DNA from: Haliea sp040221975
GTDB lineage: Bacteria > Pseudomonadota > Gammaproteobacteria > Pseudomonadales > Halieaceae
Length of the DNA stretch: 64,000 bases
Reading direction: 5' to 3'
Assembly: GCA_040221975.1 (NCBI GenBank)
Contig: JAVJWR010000015.1
Location: 62,001 to 126,000, forward strand
Shown here: positions 17,789 to 26,789 of the stretch, piece after piece
How the letters are laid out: each line of letters begins with the position of its first letter
Position numbering within the stretch: the stretch's first letter is position 1
Notes under the pieces: model-generated
What the model was told of the DNA's origin: nothing
The model's database searches: none
The model's input: only the letters and a program-made list of their open reading frames with translations
Program-made: the position numbers and the translations under genes

Positions 17789-18217
17789 ATGGCTGTTGAG
17801 CGTACCCTGTCCATTATCAAGCCGGATGCCGTTGCCAAGAACGTCATCGGCCAGATTTACTCGCGCTTCGAGGGCGCCGGCCTGCAAGTGGTTGCGGCGA
17901 GGATGCTGCGCCTGAGCGAGGAGCTGGCCGGCGGTTTCTATGCCGAGCATCGGGAGCGCCCCTTTTTCCCCGCACTGATCGAGTTCATGACCTCCGGTCC
18001 GGTGGTGGTGCAGGTGCTGGAAGGTGAGAACGCCATTGCGAAAAATCGCGAGCTGATGGGTGCGACCAACCCGAAGGACGCCGACCCGGGCACGATCCGC
18101 GCCGACTTCGCCGAGTCGATCGACGCCAATGCCGTGCACGGTTCCGACTCGCCGGCTTCCGCCGAGCGCGAAATCGCCTACTTCTTCGCTGCCAGCGACA
18201 TCTGCGGCCGCGGCTGA
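17789..18217 (+). CDS. ndk: Nucleoside diphosphate kinase
   Basis: The protein has 142 aa, with the phosphohistidine His117 in NAVHGSDS and the N-terminal ERTLSIIKPDAV motif. It balances NTP pools by transferring the terminal phosphate between nucleotides. The ATG at 17789 is preceded by GGAG at 17777-17780; a TTG one codon earlier is less likely. The order ndk-rlmN-pilF-rodZ-ispG-hisS is conserved in gammaproteobacteria. Confidence 0.98.
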   Translation: MAVERTLSIIKPDAVAKNVIGQIYSRFEGAGLQVVAARMLRLSEELAGGFYAEHRERPFFPALIEFMTSGPVVVQVLEGENAIAKNRELMGATNPKDADPGTIRADFAESIDANAVHGSDSPASAEREIAYFFAASDICGRG

Positions 18218-18233
18218 GAGAGCGGACCCCGCC

Positions 18234-19382
18234 ATGACCGCCACGCTCATCGCCACCACGGTTGCGCAGCCCAGGGTCAATCTCCTGGGCATGACGCAGC
18301 CGCAGCTGGAACAGTTCTTCCTCGACCTGGGGGAGAAAAAGTTCCGTGCCCAGCAGGTGATGAAGTGGATACACCACGGCGGGGTCACCGATATTGGCGC
18401 CATGTCCAACCTGGGCAAGGCATTGCGGGAAAAGCTGCTGCAGATCGCCGAAGTGCGGCCGCCGGAAATTGTCAGCCAGCACGACTCCACCGACGGCACC
18501 CGCAAATGGGCGGTGCGGGTGGAGGGCGGCGGACTGGTGGAGGCGGTGCTGATTCCCGAGGGTGGTCGCGCCACGCTCTGCGTGTCTTCGCAGGTGGGCT
18601 GCAGCCTTGACTGCAGTTTTTGCTCCACTGGCAAGCAGGGTTTCATGCGTGACCTGACAGCGGCTGAAATCGTCGGCCAGGTGTGGCTGGCGATCAAGTC
18701 CTACGACGCTTTTCAGTCCGGCAAGGGCCGGGTCGTCACCAACGTGGTGATGATGGGCATGGGCGAGCCGCTGATGAATTTCGACAATGTGGTCGCGGCC
18801 ATGGACCTGATGCTGTCCGATCTGGGCTACGGCATCTCCAAGCGGCGGGTCACCCTGAGCACTTCCGGGGTGGTGCCGGCGCTGGACCGGCTGGCGGAAC
18901 TCAGTGAGGTATCGCTGGCGATATCGCTGCATGCGCCCAATGACGCCCTGCGCAGCCAGCTGGTGCCGATCAATCGCAAGTATCCGATTGCCGAACTGCT
19001 GCGCAGCGCGCGCCAGTACATAGATGCCCAGACCGACAGCAAGCGCGTAGTCACGGTGGAGTACACCCTCATGGCCGGGGTCAACGACCAGCCTGACCAG
19101 GCCCGCGAGCTGGCCCAGCTGCTGCGGGATTTCCCCTGCAAGATCAACCTCATCCCGTTCAACAGTTTCCCCGGTTCGGAGTATCGCCGTCCCAGCGGCA
19201 ACGCGGTGTCACGGTTCTGGCAAGTGCTGGTGGATGCGGGCTATATTGTCACCGTCCGCACTACCCGTGGGGACGACATCGACGCGGCCTGTGGGCAACT
19301 GGTGGGCCAGGTGGTCGACCGCACGCGTCGCAGTGAACGCTATCGCGCAGCGGGCCAGGCCCCGGAGGTAGAAGCAGGGTGA
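18234..19382 (+). CDS. rlmN: Dual-specificity RNA methyltransferase RlmN
   Basis: The 382-aa radical SAM enzyme makes 2-methyladenosine at A2503 of 23S rRNA and A37 of some tRNAs. The cluster motif C-x3-C-x2-C is Cys123/Cys127/Cys130, and the methyl-carrying cysteines are seen in TLCVSS and, near the C-terminus, DIDAACGQL. The ATG at 18234 gives the family length; the frame extends back into ndk but without homology. It overlaps the next gene by 4 bp (GTGA). Confidence 0.97.
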   Translation: MTATLIATTVAQPRVNLLGMTQPQLEQFFLDLGEKKFRAQQVMKWIHHGGVTDIGAMSNLGKALREKLLQIAEVRPPEIVSQHDSTDGTRKWAVRVEGGGLVEAVLIPEGGRATLCVSSQVGCSLDCSFCSTGKQGFMRDLTAAEIVGQVWLAIKSYDAFQSGKGRVVTNVVMMGMGEPLMNFDNVVAAMDLMLSDLGYGISKRRVTLSTSGVVPALDRLAELSEVSLAISLHAPNDALRSQLVPINRKYPIAELLRSARQYIDAQTDSKRVVTVEYTLMAGVNDQPDQARELAQLLRDFPCKINLIPFNSFPGSEYRRPSGNAVSRFWQVLVDAGYIVTVRTTRGDDIDAACGQLVGQVVDRTRRSERYRAAGQAPEVEAG

Positions 19383-20173
19383 CTATTGCAGCTGGGAGTT
19401 TCAGCAGGCAGGGACGCAGGCTCCTGCTGACACTGGTGGTACTGTGTACTGGCTGTGTGACCACCACCGACAGCGTGTTCACCACGCCGCCGGCACCGCA
19501 GGAAGCCCTGGAGCGCCGGGTCGCGCTGGCGCGGCAGTATATCGGCCAGCGCGATTGGGATAACGCCAAGCGCAATCTGGCCCAGGCAGTGGCGATCGAC
19601 GACCGCAATGCCGAAGTGCACGAGGCATTCGCCCTGGTCTACCAGAGCACCGGCGAGAAGGAGCTGGCAGAGGAGAGCTTCCAGAAGGCGCTCCGGCTGG
19701 ACCGCGATTTCTCCCGCGCGCGCAACAACTACGCGGCGTTTCTGTATGCGGAGCAACGCTACGCCGATGCCGAGGAAGAGCTGGAGCTGGTGGTCAAGGA
19801 TACGCTGTATACCGGGCGGCCGATGGCGTTTGTAAACCTGGGCCTGTGCCGCCAGCAACTGGACAAGCCGGCGGCGGCAGAGGAGGCTTTCAGCCGCGCG
19901 CTGTCGATGGACCGCGCCAATACCATCGCCCTGCTGGAGCTGGCCCAGCTGCGCTTTGACGCGGGCGACTACACTACCGCCAGCCGGCACTACGGGACCT
20001 ACCGTACCGCGGTCAGGCCCCAGTCCGCTCGCGCGCTCTGGCTCGGGATTCGGCTGGCCAGAGTGCTGAATGATCGCGATGCCGAAAGCAGCTACGCACT
20101 GGCGCTGGGCAGTCTCTACCCCGAATCCCCGGAGTTCCGGGAGTACCAGCGGATGCAACGCGATGGGCAGTAA
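19379..20173 (+). CDS. pilF: Type IV pilus biogenesis lipoprotein PilF/PilW
   Basis: The 264-aa protein with GTG start has a signal peptide ending LCTGC, a lipoprotein site, then about six tetratricopeptide repeats. PilF/PilW is the pilotin that brings the PilQ secretin to the outer membrane and assembles it. The position between rlmN and rodZ is diagnostic. Start and stop overlap with both neighbours, implying one operon. Confidence 0.92.
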   Translation: MTIAAGSFSRQGRRLLLTLVVLCTGCVTTTDSVFTTPPAPQEALERRVALARQYIGQRDWDNAKRNLAQAVAIDDRNAEVHEAFALVYQSTGEKELAEESFQKALRLDRDFSRARNNYAAFLYAEQRYADAEEELELVVKDTLYTGRPMAFVNLGLCRQQLDKPAAAEEAFSRALSMDRANTIALLELAQLRFDAGDYTTASRHYGTYRTAVRPQSARALWLGIRLARVLNDRDAESSYALALGSLYPESPEFREYQRMQRDGQ

Positions 20174-20594
20174 GGAAATATTTGACGATGCGCCCGCCCG
20201 GGTTTCACCGGGTGCGATGCTGCAGGCAGCCCGGGAGGCCCGCGGGCTATCCCCCCTGGACGTATCCCGGCGCCTGCACTGGCTGCCGGAGTATGTGGCA
20301 CTGATTGAGCGGGACGAGTTTGATCGCCTGCGGCGCCCGGCCTTCGCTCGCGGCTACCTGCGCGCGTACGCCCGCATGCTGGGTCTCGACGAGACCATCG
20401 TTCTGGCCGGGTATGATGAGGTTGCGCCAGTCGTGGCAAAACCGTCCACCCGAACGCGCAGCCCGCGTCCGTTGCCCCTGCAGAGCACCGGACTCGGCAT
20501 CCTGCTGGGCCTGGGCGTACTGGCGCTGCTGGTGCTGGGGCTGTGGTGGGCACAAACCGGGCAGGCGGGCACCGGCCCGATGTACGGAGGTTGA
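20163..20594 (+). CDS. rodZ: Short RodZ-like helix-turn-helix membrane protein
   Basis: The 143-aa protein has an N-terminal Cro-type HTH (about residues 18-85) followed by a basic linker and one membrane helix (about 110-132). It matches RodZ, which links MreB to the cell-shape machinery, and sits in the rodZ position. Full RodZ has over 300 aa with a periplasmic domain; here the protein ends about 11 residues after the membrane helix. The upstream frame to 20070 overlaps pilF and is not used. Either the periplasmic domain was lost or a minimal RodZ is normal in this lineage. Confidence 0.85.
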   Translation: MGSKEIFDDAPARVSPGAMLQAAREARGLSPLDVSRRLHWLPEYVALIERDEFDRLRRPAFARGYLRAYARMLGLDETIVLAGYDEVAPVVAKPSTRTRSPRPLPLQSTGLGILLGLGVLALLVLGLWWAQTGQAGTGPMYGG

Positions 20595-20597
20595 GTC

Positions 20598-21728
20598 ATG
20601 CACAAGCCATCCCCCATTAATCGCCGTCGCAGCCGCCAGATCATGGTCGGGTCCGTTGCCGTGGGCGGCGATGCCCCGATCAGCGTGCAGAGCATGACCA
20701 ACACCGAGACCTGTGATGTGGCGGCCACGGTGGCCCAGGTCCAGGCCATCCAGGACGCTGGCGCCGACATCGTCCGCATCTCGGTGCCGAGCATGGACGC
20801 GGCGGAAGCCTTCCGCGAGATCCGCGCCCGGGTCACGGTACCGCTGGTGGCGGATATCCACTTCGACCACAAGATCGCGCTCAAGGTGGCGGAATACGGT
20901 GTCGACTGCCTGCGTATCAATCCCGGCAATATCGGCAATGACAGGAAAGTGCGCGCCGTGATCGACTGCGCCAGGGACAAGGGCATACCCATTCGCATCG
21001 GCGTCAACGCCGGCTCCCTGGGCAAGGACCTGCAGCGCAAGTACGGCGAACCCACCGCGGAAGCACTGGTGGAATCCGCGCTGCGTCACGTGGACATACT
21101 CGACCGCTTCAACTACCCGGATTTCAAGGTCAGTGTCAAAGCCTCCGATGTATTCATGGCGGTAGCGGCATACCGTCTGCTGGCACAACAGATCGAGCAG
21201 CCACTGCATCTCGGTATCACCGAGGCCGGCGGCTTGCGCGGCGGCACTGTGAAATCGGCGGTGGGTCTGGGCATGCTGTTGATGGATGGTATCGGCGATA
21301 CCATCCGCATTTCGCTGGCGGCGGACCCGGTCGAGGAAGTAAAGGTCGGCTTCGAAATCCTCAAGAGTCTGAAGCTGCGAGCCAATGGCATCAACTTCAT
21401 TGCCTGCCCCAGTTGCTCCCGTCAAAACTTTGACGTCATTGCGACCATGAACGTGCTGGAGCAGCGGCTGGAGGATATTCGCACGCCGATGGACGTCGCC
21501 GTCATCGGCTGCATCGTCAACGGCCCCGGGGAGGCGCGGGAGGCCGATGTGGGCCTCACCGGCGCCAGCCCCAGTAACCTCATTTACATCAACGGCGAGC
21601 CAGACCACAAAGTCAGCAACCAGGACTTTGTCGACCACCTGGAGCAGGTGATCCGCCAGCGCGCGCTGCAGCTGGAACAGGAGCGGGCCGCCGAGGATGC
21701 CAGGCTGATCGCCCGGTCGCCGGCCTGA
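20598..21728 (+). CDS. ispG: 4-hydroxy-3-methylbut-2-en-1-yl diphosphate synthase (flavodoxin)
   Basis: The 376-aa protein is GcpE/IspG of the MEP isoprenoid pathway, reductively opening MEcPP to HMBPP. It starts with the family motif RRRSRQIMVGSVAVGG and has the 4Fe-4S ligands in ACPSCSRQ and the later GCIVNGPGEA. The gene starts 3 bp after rodZ, inside the conserved operon. Confidence 0.98.
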   Translation: MHKPSPINRRRSRQIMVGSVAVGGDAPISVQSMTNTETCDVAATVAQVQAIQDAGADIVRISVPSMDAAEAFREIRARVTVPLVADIHFDHKIALKVAEYGVDCLRINPGNIGNDRKVRAVIDCARDKGIPIRIGVNAGSLGKDLQRKYGEPTAEALVESALRHVDILDRFNYPDFKVSVKASDVFMAVAAYRLLAQQIEQPLHLGITEAGGLRGGTVKSAVGLGMLLMDGIGDTIRISLAADPVEEVKVGFEILKSLKLRANGINFIACPSCSRQNFDVIATMNVLEQRLEDIRTPMDVAVIGCIVNGPGEAREADVGLTGASPSNLIYINGEPDHKVSNQDFVDHLEQVIRQRALQLEQERAAEDARLIARSPA

Positions 21729-21752
21729 GCCCATGACACCGCAGGAGAGCAG

Positions 21753-23027
21753 GTGACTAGCATTCGCGCCATCCGGGGAATGAACGACATTCTTCCGGAA
21801 GACAGTACTGTCTGGCAGTATCTGGAGTCCACGATCGCCGCGCTGCTGGGCAGCTACGGCTATGGCGAGATTCGCCTGCCCATTGTCGAACAGACGGCCC
21901 TGTTCCGGCGTTCCATCGGCGAGGTCACGGACATCGTCGAGAAGGAGATGTACAGCTTCGACGACCGCAATGGCGAGAGCCTGACCCTGCGCCCGGAGGG
22001 TACTGCGGGCTGTGTCCGTGCGGTGATCCAGAACGGCCTGCTGGGCACGCCCCAGCGGCTCTGGTACAGCGGTCCCATGTTCCGCTACGAGCGCCCGCAG
22101 AAGGGCCGCCAGCGCCAGTTTCAGCAGGTGGGTGCGGAAGCTTTTGGTATCGCCACCCCGGATATCGACGCCGAGCTGATCCTGCTGACGGCGCGCCTGT
22201 GGCGGGTGCTGGGCGTGGCCGACCATGTGCAGTTGCAGATCAATTCCATCGGCAGCAGCGCTGCCCGCCAGGCCTATCGCACCGCCCTGGTGGACTATCT
22301 CGCCGGTCACCGCGAGGCCCTGGACGAGGACAGCCAGCGCCGGCTGCAGGGCAACCCGCTGCGGATTCTGGACAGCAAGCATCCGGGTACCCGGGAAATA
22401 CTGGCGGCTGCACCGCTGCTGACGGATTACCTGGATGCTGAATCGCGGGCGGATTTTGCCAGGCTGTGTGAACTTCTGCAGGCGGCGTCGGTCCCCTATG
22501 TGGTCAATCCGCAGCTGGTGCGCGGGCTGGACTATTACAACAAGACCGTGTTTGAGTGGGTGACGGATCGACTGGGCGCCCAGGGCACTGTCTGTGCCGG
22601 GGGCCGCTACGACGGGCTGGTGCAGCAGCTCGGTGGCAAGCCGACCCCGGGCGTCGGTTTTGCCCTCGGCAAGGAGCGCCTGGTGCTGCTGCTGGAGGCG
22701 TTGGCGGTCGCACCGCCCGCGGCCGCAGCTGCAGACATCTATGCGGTCAGCGCCGGTGCCGCGGCGGAAGTGGCGGCCTTTGCCGCGCTGGAGTCCCTGC
22801 GCGATGCCCTGCCGGCGCTCCGTATCGTCCAGCATGTGGGCGGCGGCAGTTTTCGCAGCCAGCTGAAGAAAGCCGACAAGAGCGGGGCCCGCTGGGCCCT
22901 GATCTGGGGTGAAGACGAGGTCGCTGCCGGCACCGTGACCGTCAAGTCGCTGCGCGAGCAGGGACCCCAGGAATCCATGGCGGTAGCGGATCTTGCCAGC
23001 TACCTGGCCAGCCATTCATTGCCTTAA
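21753..23027 (+). CDS. hisS: Histidyl-tRNA synthetase
   Basis: The 424-aa class II synthetase has RGMNDILPED at the start, motif 2 (FRYERPQKGRQRQFQQ), and the histidine A motif region LVRGLDYYNKTVFEW. The GTG start at 21753 has a GGAG upstream. The C-terminal anticodon domain is complete. It charges tRNA-His. Confidence 0.98.
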   Translation: MTSIRAIRGMNDILPEDSTVWQYLESTIAALLGSYGYGEIRLPIVEQTALFRRSIGEVTDIVEKEMYSFDDRNGESLTLRPEGTAGCVRAVIQNGLLGTPQRLWYSGPMFRYERPQKGRQRQFQQVGAEAFGIATPDIDAELILLTARLWRVLGVADHVQLQINSIGSSAARQAYRTALVDYLAGHREALDEDSQRRLQGNPLRILDSKHPGTREILAAAPLLTDYLDAESRADFARLCELLQAASVPYVVNPQLVRGLDYYNKTVFEWVTDRLGAQGTVCAGGRYDGLVQQLGGKPTPGVGFALGKERLVLLLEALAVAPPAAAAADIYAVSAGAAAEVAAFAALESLRDALPALRIVQHVGGGSFRSQLKKADKSGARWALIWGEDEVAAGTVTVKSLREQGPQESMAVADLASYLASHSLP

Positions 23028-23050
23028 CAGGAACTCAAGGAAACCGGATA

Positions 23051-23725
23051 GTGGAATCATATCGCACAGAAGAAGAACAGGTTGAAGCACTGCGCCGCTG
23101 GTGGAACGAGAACGGTCGCTCGACCCTGTTTGTCATTGTGGTCGTACTCGCGGGCACCTTCGGCTGGCAGGGCTGGCAGCGCTATGAGGCGCAGCGCAAC
23201 GATAGCGCCTCGGACCTTTACCAGCAGATGCTGGAGGCCGCATCCATGGCCGAGCAGGGTGTTGTGAACGATGCTGCCGCAGAGCGACTCGCCAGCCAGT
23301 TGCGCAGCGAATACAGTGGCACGACCTATGCCCGGTTTGCCGCGCTGCACCAGGCTCGCATGGCGGTTGCCGGCAACGATCTGGACGCTGCGGAAGAGCA
23401 CCTGCGCTGGGTGCTGAGTGAGGCGGGCAGTGGCAGTGATACCGCGATGGTTGCACAGTTGCGGCTGGGACGGGTGCTGGCCGCGCAGGGGGAGACCGAG
23501 CAGGCGCTGAAATTGCTGACGCCCGCTGGCAGCGGCAAGTTCCGCGCTGCATCGGCGCTGGCCCGCGGCGATGTGCTGGCTACGGCCGGTCGCGAGGCCG
23601 AGGCCCTGTCTGCCTATCGCGAGGCCCAGGCGCTCGTGCAGCAGTATCCGGGCCAGCTCAATATTGCGACCCTGGAGGCGAAAATCCAGCGCCTGGCGGC
23701 AGCTGGCGGGGAGGTGGGCGCATGA
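23051..23725 (+). CDS. yfgM: YfgM-like ancillary SecYEG translocon subunit
   Basis: The protein has 224 aa. The N-terminus is cytoplasmic (EEEQVEALRRWWNENGR), followed by one membrane helix (about residues 23-41) and a periplasmic TPR-like domain. YfgM works with PpiD at the SecYEG exit. The GTG start gives the conserved N-terminus. It overlaps bamB by 4 bp. Confidence 0.93.
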   Translation: MESYRTEEEQVEALRRWWNENGRSTLFVIVVVLAGTFGWQGWQRYEAQRNDSASDLYQQMLEAASMAEQGVVNDAAAERLASQLRSEYSGTTYARFAALHQARMAVAGNDLDAAEEHLRWVLSEAGSGSDTAMVAQLRLGRVLAAQGETEQALKLLTPAGSGKFRAASALARGDVLATAGREAEALSAYREAQALVQQYPGQLNIATLEAKIQRLAAAGGEVGA

Positions 23726-24906
23726 TGACCTCGTCCGTCCGCTGGGGCGCGCTGCTGCTGTCGACTGTTCTCGTGAGCGGCTGCAGCACCATGAAAGGCT
23801 GGTTTTCCATAGACGATGACGAGGACCCGCGGCAGCCCGTCGAACTGCAGGATATCGACGAGACCGTCAAGGTGAAGCGCCTCTGGTCCACCGGAGTGGG
23901 CAAGGGCCAGGGCGATGGCCTGTACCGTATCGAGCCGGTGATCGGTGGCGAGCGGATCTACGCCGCTTCCGCCGATGGTAAAGTGCAGGCGCTGGACCGT
24001 GGCAACGGCCGTCGGGTCTGGAGCCGTGATCTCGAGATGCCGGTTTCCGGTGGCGTCGGCCTCTACGACGACAGCCTCTTGCTCGGTGGCAGTGATGGTT
24101 TCGTACTGCGCCTGGACGCCGCCACGGGCGACACCCGCTGGACCGCCCGGGTAACCGGCGAGGTGCTGGCACCGCCCCAGGGCAATGGTCGCGTGGTCGT
24201 GGCGCAGACCTATGACGGCAAATTGCACGGTCTCGATTTCGAGTCCGGCGAGCGCCTCTGGACCTATGACAGCAATATGCCGGTACTCACCATCCGCGGC
24301 ACCAGCACGCCCCTGTTTCGCGACAACCTGGTCGTGGCGGGCTTCGCCAATGGCCGGGTGGTGGGGTTCAGCGCCGCGACAGGTGCCGTGGAATGGGAAG
24401 CCAGGGTGGCGATCCCCCAGGGCCGCTCGGAGATCGAACGTATCGTCGACGTGGATGGCACCATGGTGCTGGTTGGCAACGAACTGTTTGCCGCCAGCTA
24501 CCAGGGCAACATCGTTGCGATCGATGCCAGTAGCGGGCGCAAGATCTGGGAGCGCCCGCTGTCCTCCGTGTCCGGCGTGTCCCAGGGGTTCGGCAATGTC
24601 TACGTGGCTGACGAGGATGGCACGGTGTTCGCGTTTCACCGCAATGGCCAGGGTCAACGGTGGAGTCAGGATGCACTCGCCTGGCGCGGCCTCGGTCGCC
24701 CGGTCACGGCCAGCAGTTATGTTGCAGTGCCGGATTTCGAGGGCTACGTTCATATCCTGTCGCAGGTGGACGGCAGTTTTGTCGGCCGCTTTCGTGCCGA
24801 CAGCAAGGGCATCAATGCCGATATGCTCAACGATGGCAATATACTTTACGTGTATGGCAACGGTGGCAAGCTGCAAGCCTATGAGCTGAGTGCCACAACC
24901 AGGTAA
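23722..24906 (+). CDS. bamB: Outer membrane assembly lipoprotein BamB
   Basis: The 394-aa protein has a signal ending VSGC (Cys21 lipidated) and an eight-bladed PQQ-like beta-propeller with repeated W and A-x-D-x-xSG elements. It is the BamB scaffold of the beta-barrel assembly complex at the inner face of the outer membrane. It lies between yfgM and der as in E. coli. The start may be the first or second of two adjacent ATGs. Confidence 0.97.
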   Translation: MMTSSVRWGALLLSTVLVSGCSTMKGWFSIDDDEDPRQPVELQDIDETVKVKRLWSTGVGKGQGDGLYRIEPVIGGERIYAASADGKVQALDRGNGRRVWSRDLEMPVSGGVGLYDDSLLLGGSDGFVLRLDAATGDTRWTARVTGEVLAPPQGNGRVVVAQTYDGKLHGLDFESGERLWTYDSNMPVLTIRGTSTPLFRDNLVVAGFANGRVVGFSAATGAVEWEARVAIPQGRSEIERIVDVDGTMVLVGNELFAASYQGNIVAIDASSGRKIWERPLSSVSGVSQGFGNVYVADEDGTVFAFHRNGQGQRWSQDALAWRGLGRPVTASSYVAVPDFEGYVHILSQVDGSFVGRFRADSKGINADMLNDGNILYVYGNGGKLQAYELSATTR

Positions 24907-24911
24907 ATGCA

Positions 24912-26327
24912 ATGATTCCGGTGATTGCCCTGGTCGGGCGTCCCAATGTGGGCAAATCGACCCTGTTCAACCAGCTGACCCGCAGTCGCGACGCGCTGGT
25001 GGCAAATCTCTCTGGCCTGACCCGGGATCGCAAGTACGGCGAGGCCCGGATCGGCTCGCGCCCGTTCATCGCGATTGATACCGGCGGTATCAGCGGCGAT
25101 GAAGAGGGCATCGAGGCGCAGATGGCGGGGCAGTCCCTGCTGGCAATCGAGGAGGCGGATGCGGTCCTCTTTCTGGTGGATGCCCGGGAGGGCCTGAATG
25201 CCGCCGACGAGGCCCTGGCGCGCCACCTGCGCCAGCGCAACAAGTCCTTCCACGTGGTTGTGAACAAGATCGACGGCCTCAACGAGGATCTCGCGCTGGG
25301 CGACTTTTACGCCCTCGGTGTCGACCATCTGTTCGCGGTCGCCGCCTCCCACGGTCGCGGTGTGCGGCAGATGATCGACGACGTGCTGGCGACCTTTCCC
25401 GAGCCGGAAGCCACCGCCCATGCGGACTTTGATCACCGTGACAGTGTCCGGGTCGCCATTGTGGGCCGCCCCAACGTTGGCAAGTCCACTCTGGTCAACC
25501 GCCTGTTGGGCGAGGAGCGGGTGGTGGTCTACGACCAGCCCGGCACCACCCGCGACAGCATTTACATCGATTACGAGCGGGACGGGCAGCGCTATACGCT
25601 GATTGATACCGCCGGCGTGCGCCGGCGCAAGAACGTGCGCGAAACCGTGGAAAAGTTCTCCATCGTGAAAACCCTCAAGGCCATTGACGACGCCCACGTG
25701 GTGGTGCTGGTCATGGATGCGCACGAGGGGATTGTCGACCAGGACATGCACCTGCTCGGACACTGTATTGATGCCGGGCGCGGCCTGGTGCTGGCGGTAA
25801 ACAAGTGGGACGGGATCGAGCCGCACCAGCGCGACTGGATCAAGACCGAGCTCAACCGCCGCCTGATCTTTGCCGACTACGCCGACACCCACTTTATCTC
25901 CGCGCTGCACGGTACCGGGGTCGGGCTGCTGTACAAGTCGATTCTCGCCGCCCACGGTTCCGCCACCCGCAAGCTCAATACCAACCAGCTGACCCGCATT
26001 CTGGAGGGCGCCGTTTTCGACCATGCGCCGCCGATGATCAACGGCCGTCGCATCAAGTTGCGCTACGCCCACCCCGGTGGCCAGAATCCGCCGCTGATCA
26101 TCATCCACGGCAACCAGACAGCCAGCGTCCCGAACAGTTACCAGCGCTATCTGGAGAAGGTCTTCCGGCGCGAGCTCAAGCTTACCGGTACGCCGGTGCG
26201 AATCGAGTTCCGCACCGCCGAAAACCCTTTCGAGGGCAAGCGCAACCAGCTTACCCAGCGCCAGGTCCAGCGCAAGCGGCGGCTGATGGCACACGTGAAA
26301 AAGCACGAGAAGAAAAACAAGCGCTGA
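24912..26327 (+). CDS. der: GTPase Der (EngA)
   Basis: The 471-aa protein has two tandem G domains, each with GRPNVGKST P-loops (near residues 8 and 180), DTGGI and DTAGV G3 motifs, and NKID and NKWD G4 motifs, then the C-terminal KH-like domain and a lysine-rich tail. It is essential for 50S ribosome assembly. It starts 5 bp after bamB. Confidence 0.98.
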   Translation: MIPVIALVGRPNVGKSTLFNQLTRSRDALVANLSGLTRDRKYGEARIGSRPFIAIDTGGISGDEEGIEAQMAGQSLLAIEEADAVLFLVDAREGLNAADEALARHLRQRNKSFHVVVNKIDGLNEDLALGDFYALGVDHLFAVAASHGRGVRQMIDDVLATFPEPEATAHADFDHRDSVRVAIVGRPNVGKSTLVNRLLGEERVVVYDQPGTTRDSIYIDYERDGQRYTLIDTAGVRRRKNVRETVEKFSIVKTLKAIDDAHVVVLVMDAHEGIVDQDMHLLGHCIDAGRGLVLAVNKWDGIEPHQRDWIKTELNRRLIFADYADTHFISALHGTGVGLLYKSILAAHGSATRKLNTNQLTRILEGAVFDHAPPMINGRRIKLRYAHPGGQNPPLIIIHGNQTASVPNSYQRYLEKVFRRELKLTGTPVRIEFRTAENPFEGKRNQLTQRQVQRKRRLMAHVKKHEKKNKR

Positions 26328-26337
26328 GGGATGTGCC

Positions 26338-26709
26338 GTGGCCAAGCCTGATCTCGACAGCCGCGCCCATATCGAAGCCTTCGTCGATCGCTTCTACGCC
26401 AGGTTGCTGGCAGACCCGCAGCTGGCACCCATTTTTCTCGATGTGGCGCAGATCGATCTCGCGGTACACCTGCCGCACATCAAGGACTACTGGTGCAAGC
26501 TGCTGCTGGGCGAGCGCGGCTATAACCGCCACACCATGGACATTCATCGCCGGCTGCATCGCTTGCGACCCCTGCAAGCCGAGGATTTCCAGCGCTGGCT
26601 GACACTTTTTACCGCCACGGTGGATGCACACTACAGCGGCGAGCGCGCCAGCCGCGCCAAGCAGCTCGCTACCACCATCGCGGCCAACATGCAGCAGAGC
26701 CTGTCCTGA
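26338..26709 (+). CDS. Group III truncated hemoglobin
   Basis: The 123-aa single globin domain with GTG start lies 10 bp after der. The pattern IHRRLHRLRPLQAEDFQRWLTLF, split over helices F-G, with His70/His74 as candidate heme ligands and Trp87, fits the trHbIII family (Campylobacter Ctb type). Such globins are linked to oxygen handling and to NO or peroxide chemistry; the role here is unknown. It may share the der transcript. Confidence 0.85.
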   Translation: MAKPDLDSRAHIEAFVDRFYARLLADPQLAPIFLDVAQIDLAVHLPHIKDYWCKLLLGERGYNRHTMDIHRRLHRLRPLQAEDFQRWLTLFTATVDAHYSGERASRAKQLATTIAANMQQSLS

Positions 26710-26728
26710 AAAAATTTCCAGCGACACC

Positions 26729-26756
26729 TTGCACTCTCTGATTTAGGTGTTATAGT
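26729..26756 (+). promoter_or_regulatory. Promoter of the DUF2807-GntR-ABC operon
   Basis: -35 TTGCAC (26729-26734), 16-bp spacer, -10 TATAGT (26751-26756). The -10 box is covered by the GntR-type operator. Confidence 0.7.
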
Positions 26757-26769
26757 TATGTATAACACC
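26746..26769. promoter_or_regulatory. GntR/YtrA-type operator
   Basis: GGTGTTATA-n6-TATAACACC is a perfect 9-bp inverted repeat over the -10 box and likely start point. YtrA-subfamily regulators bind this kind of site, and such a regulator is the second gene of the operon, so autorepression is expected. Confidence 0.75.
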
Positions 26770-26789
26770 ATATCAACGAGGCGAGTGAG

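Noticed and set aside
20247..23015. 922-aa minus-strand ORF
   Set aside because: It lies opposite rodZ, ispG and hisS. Long antisense frames are expected with GC-rich third positions, and it shows no domain.
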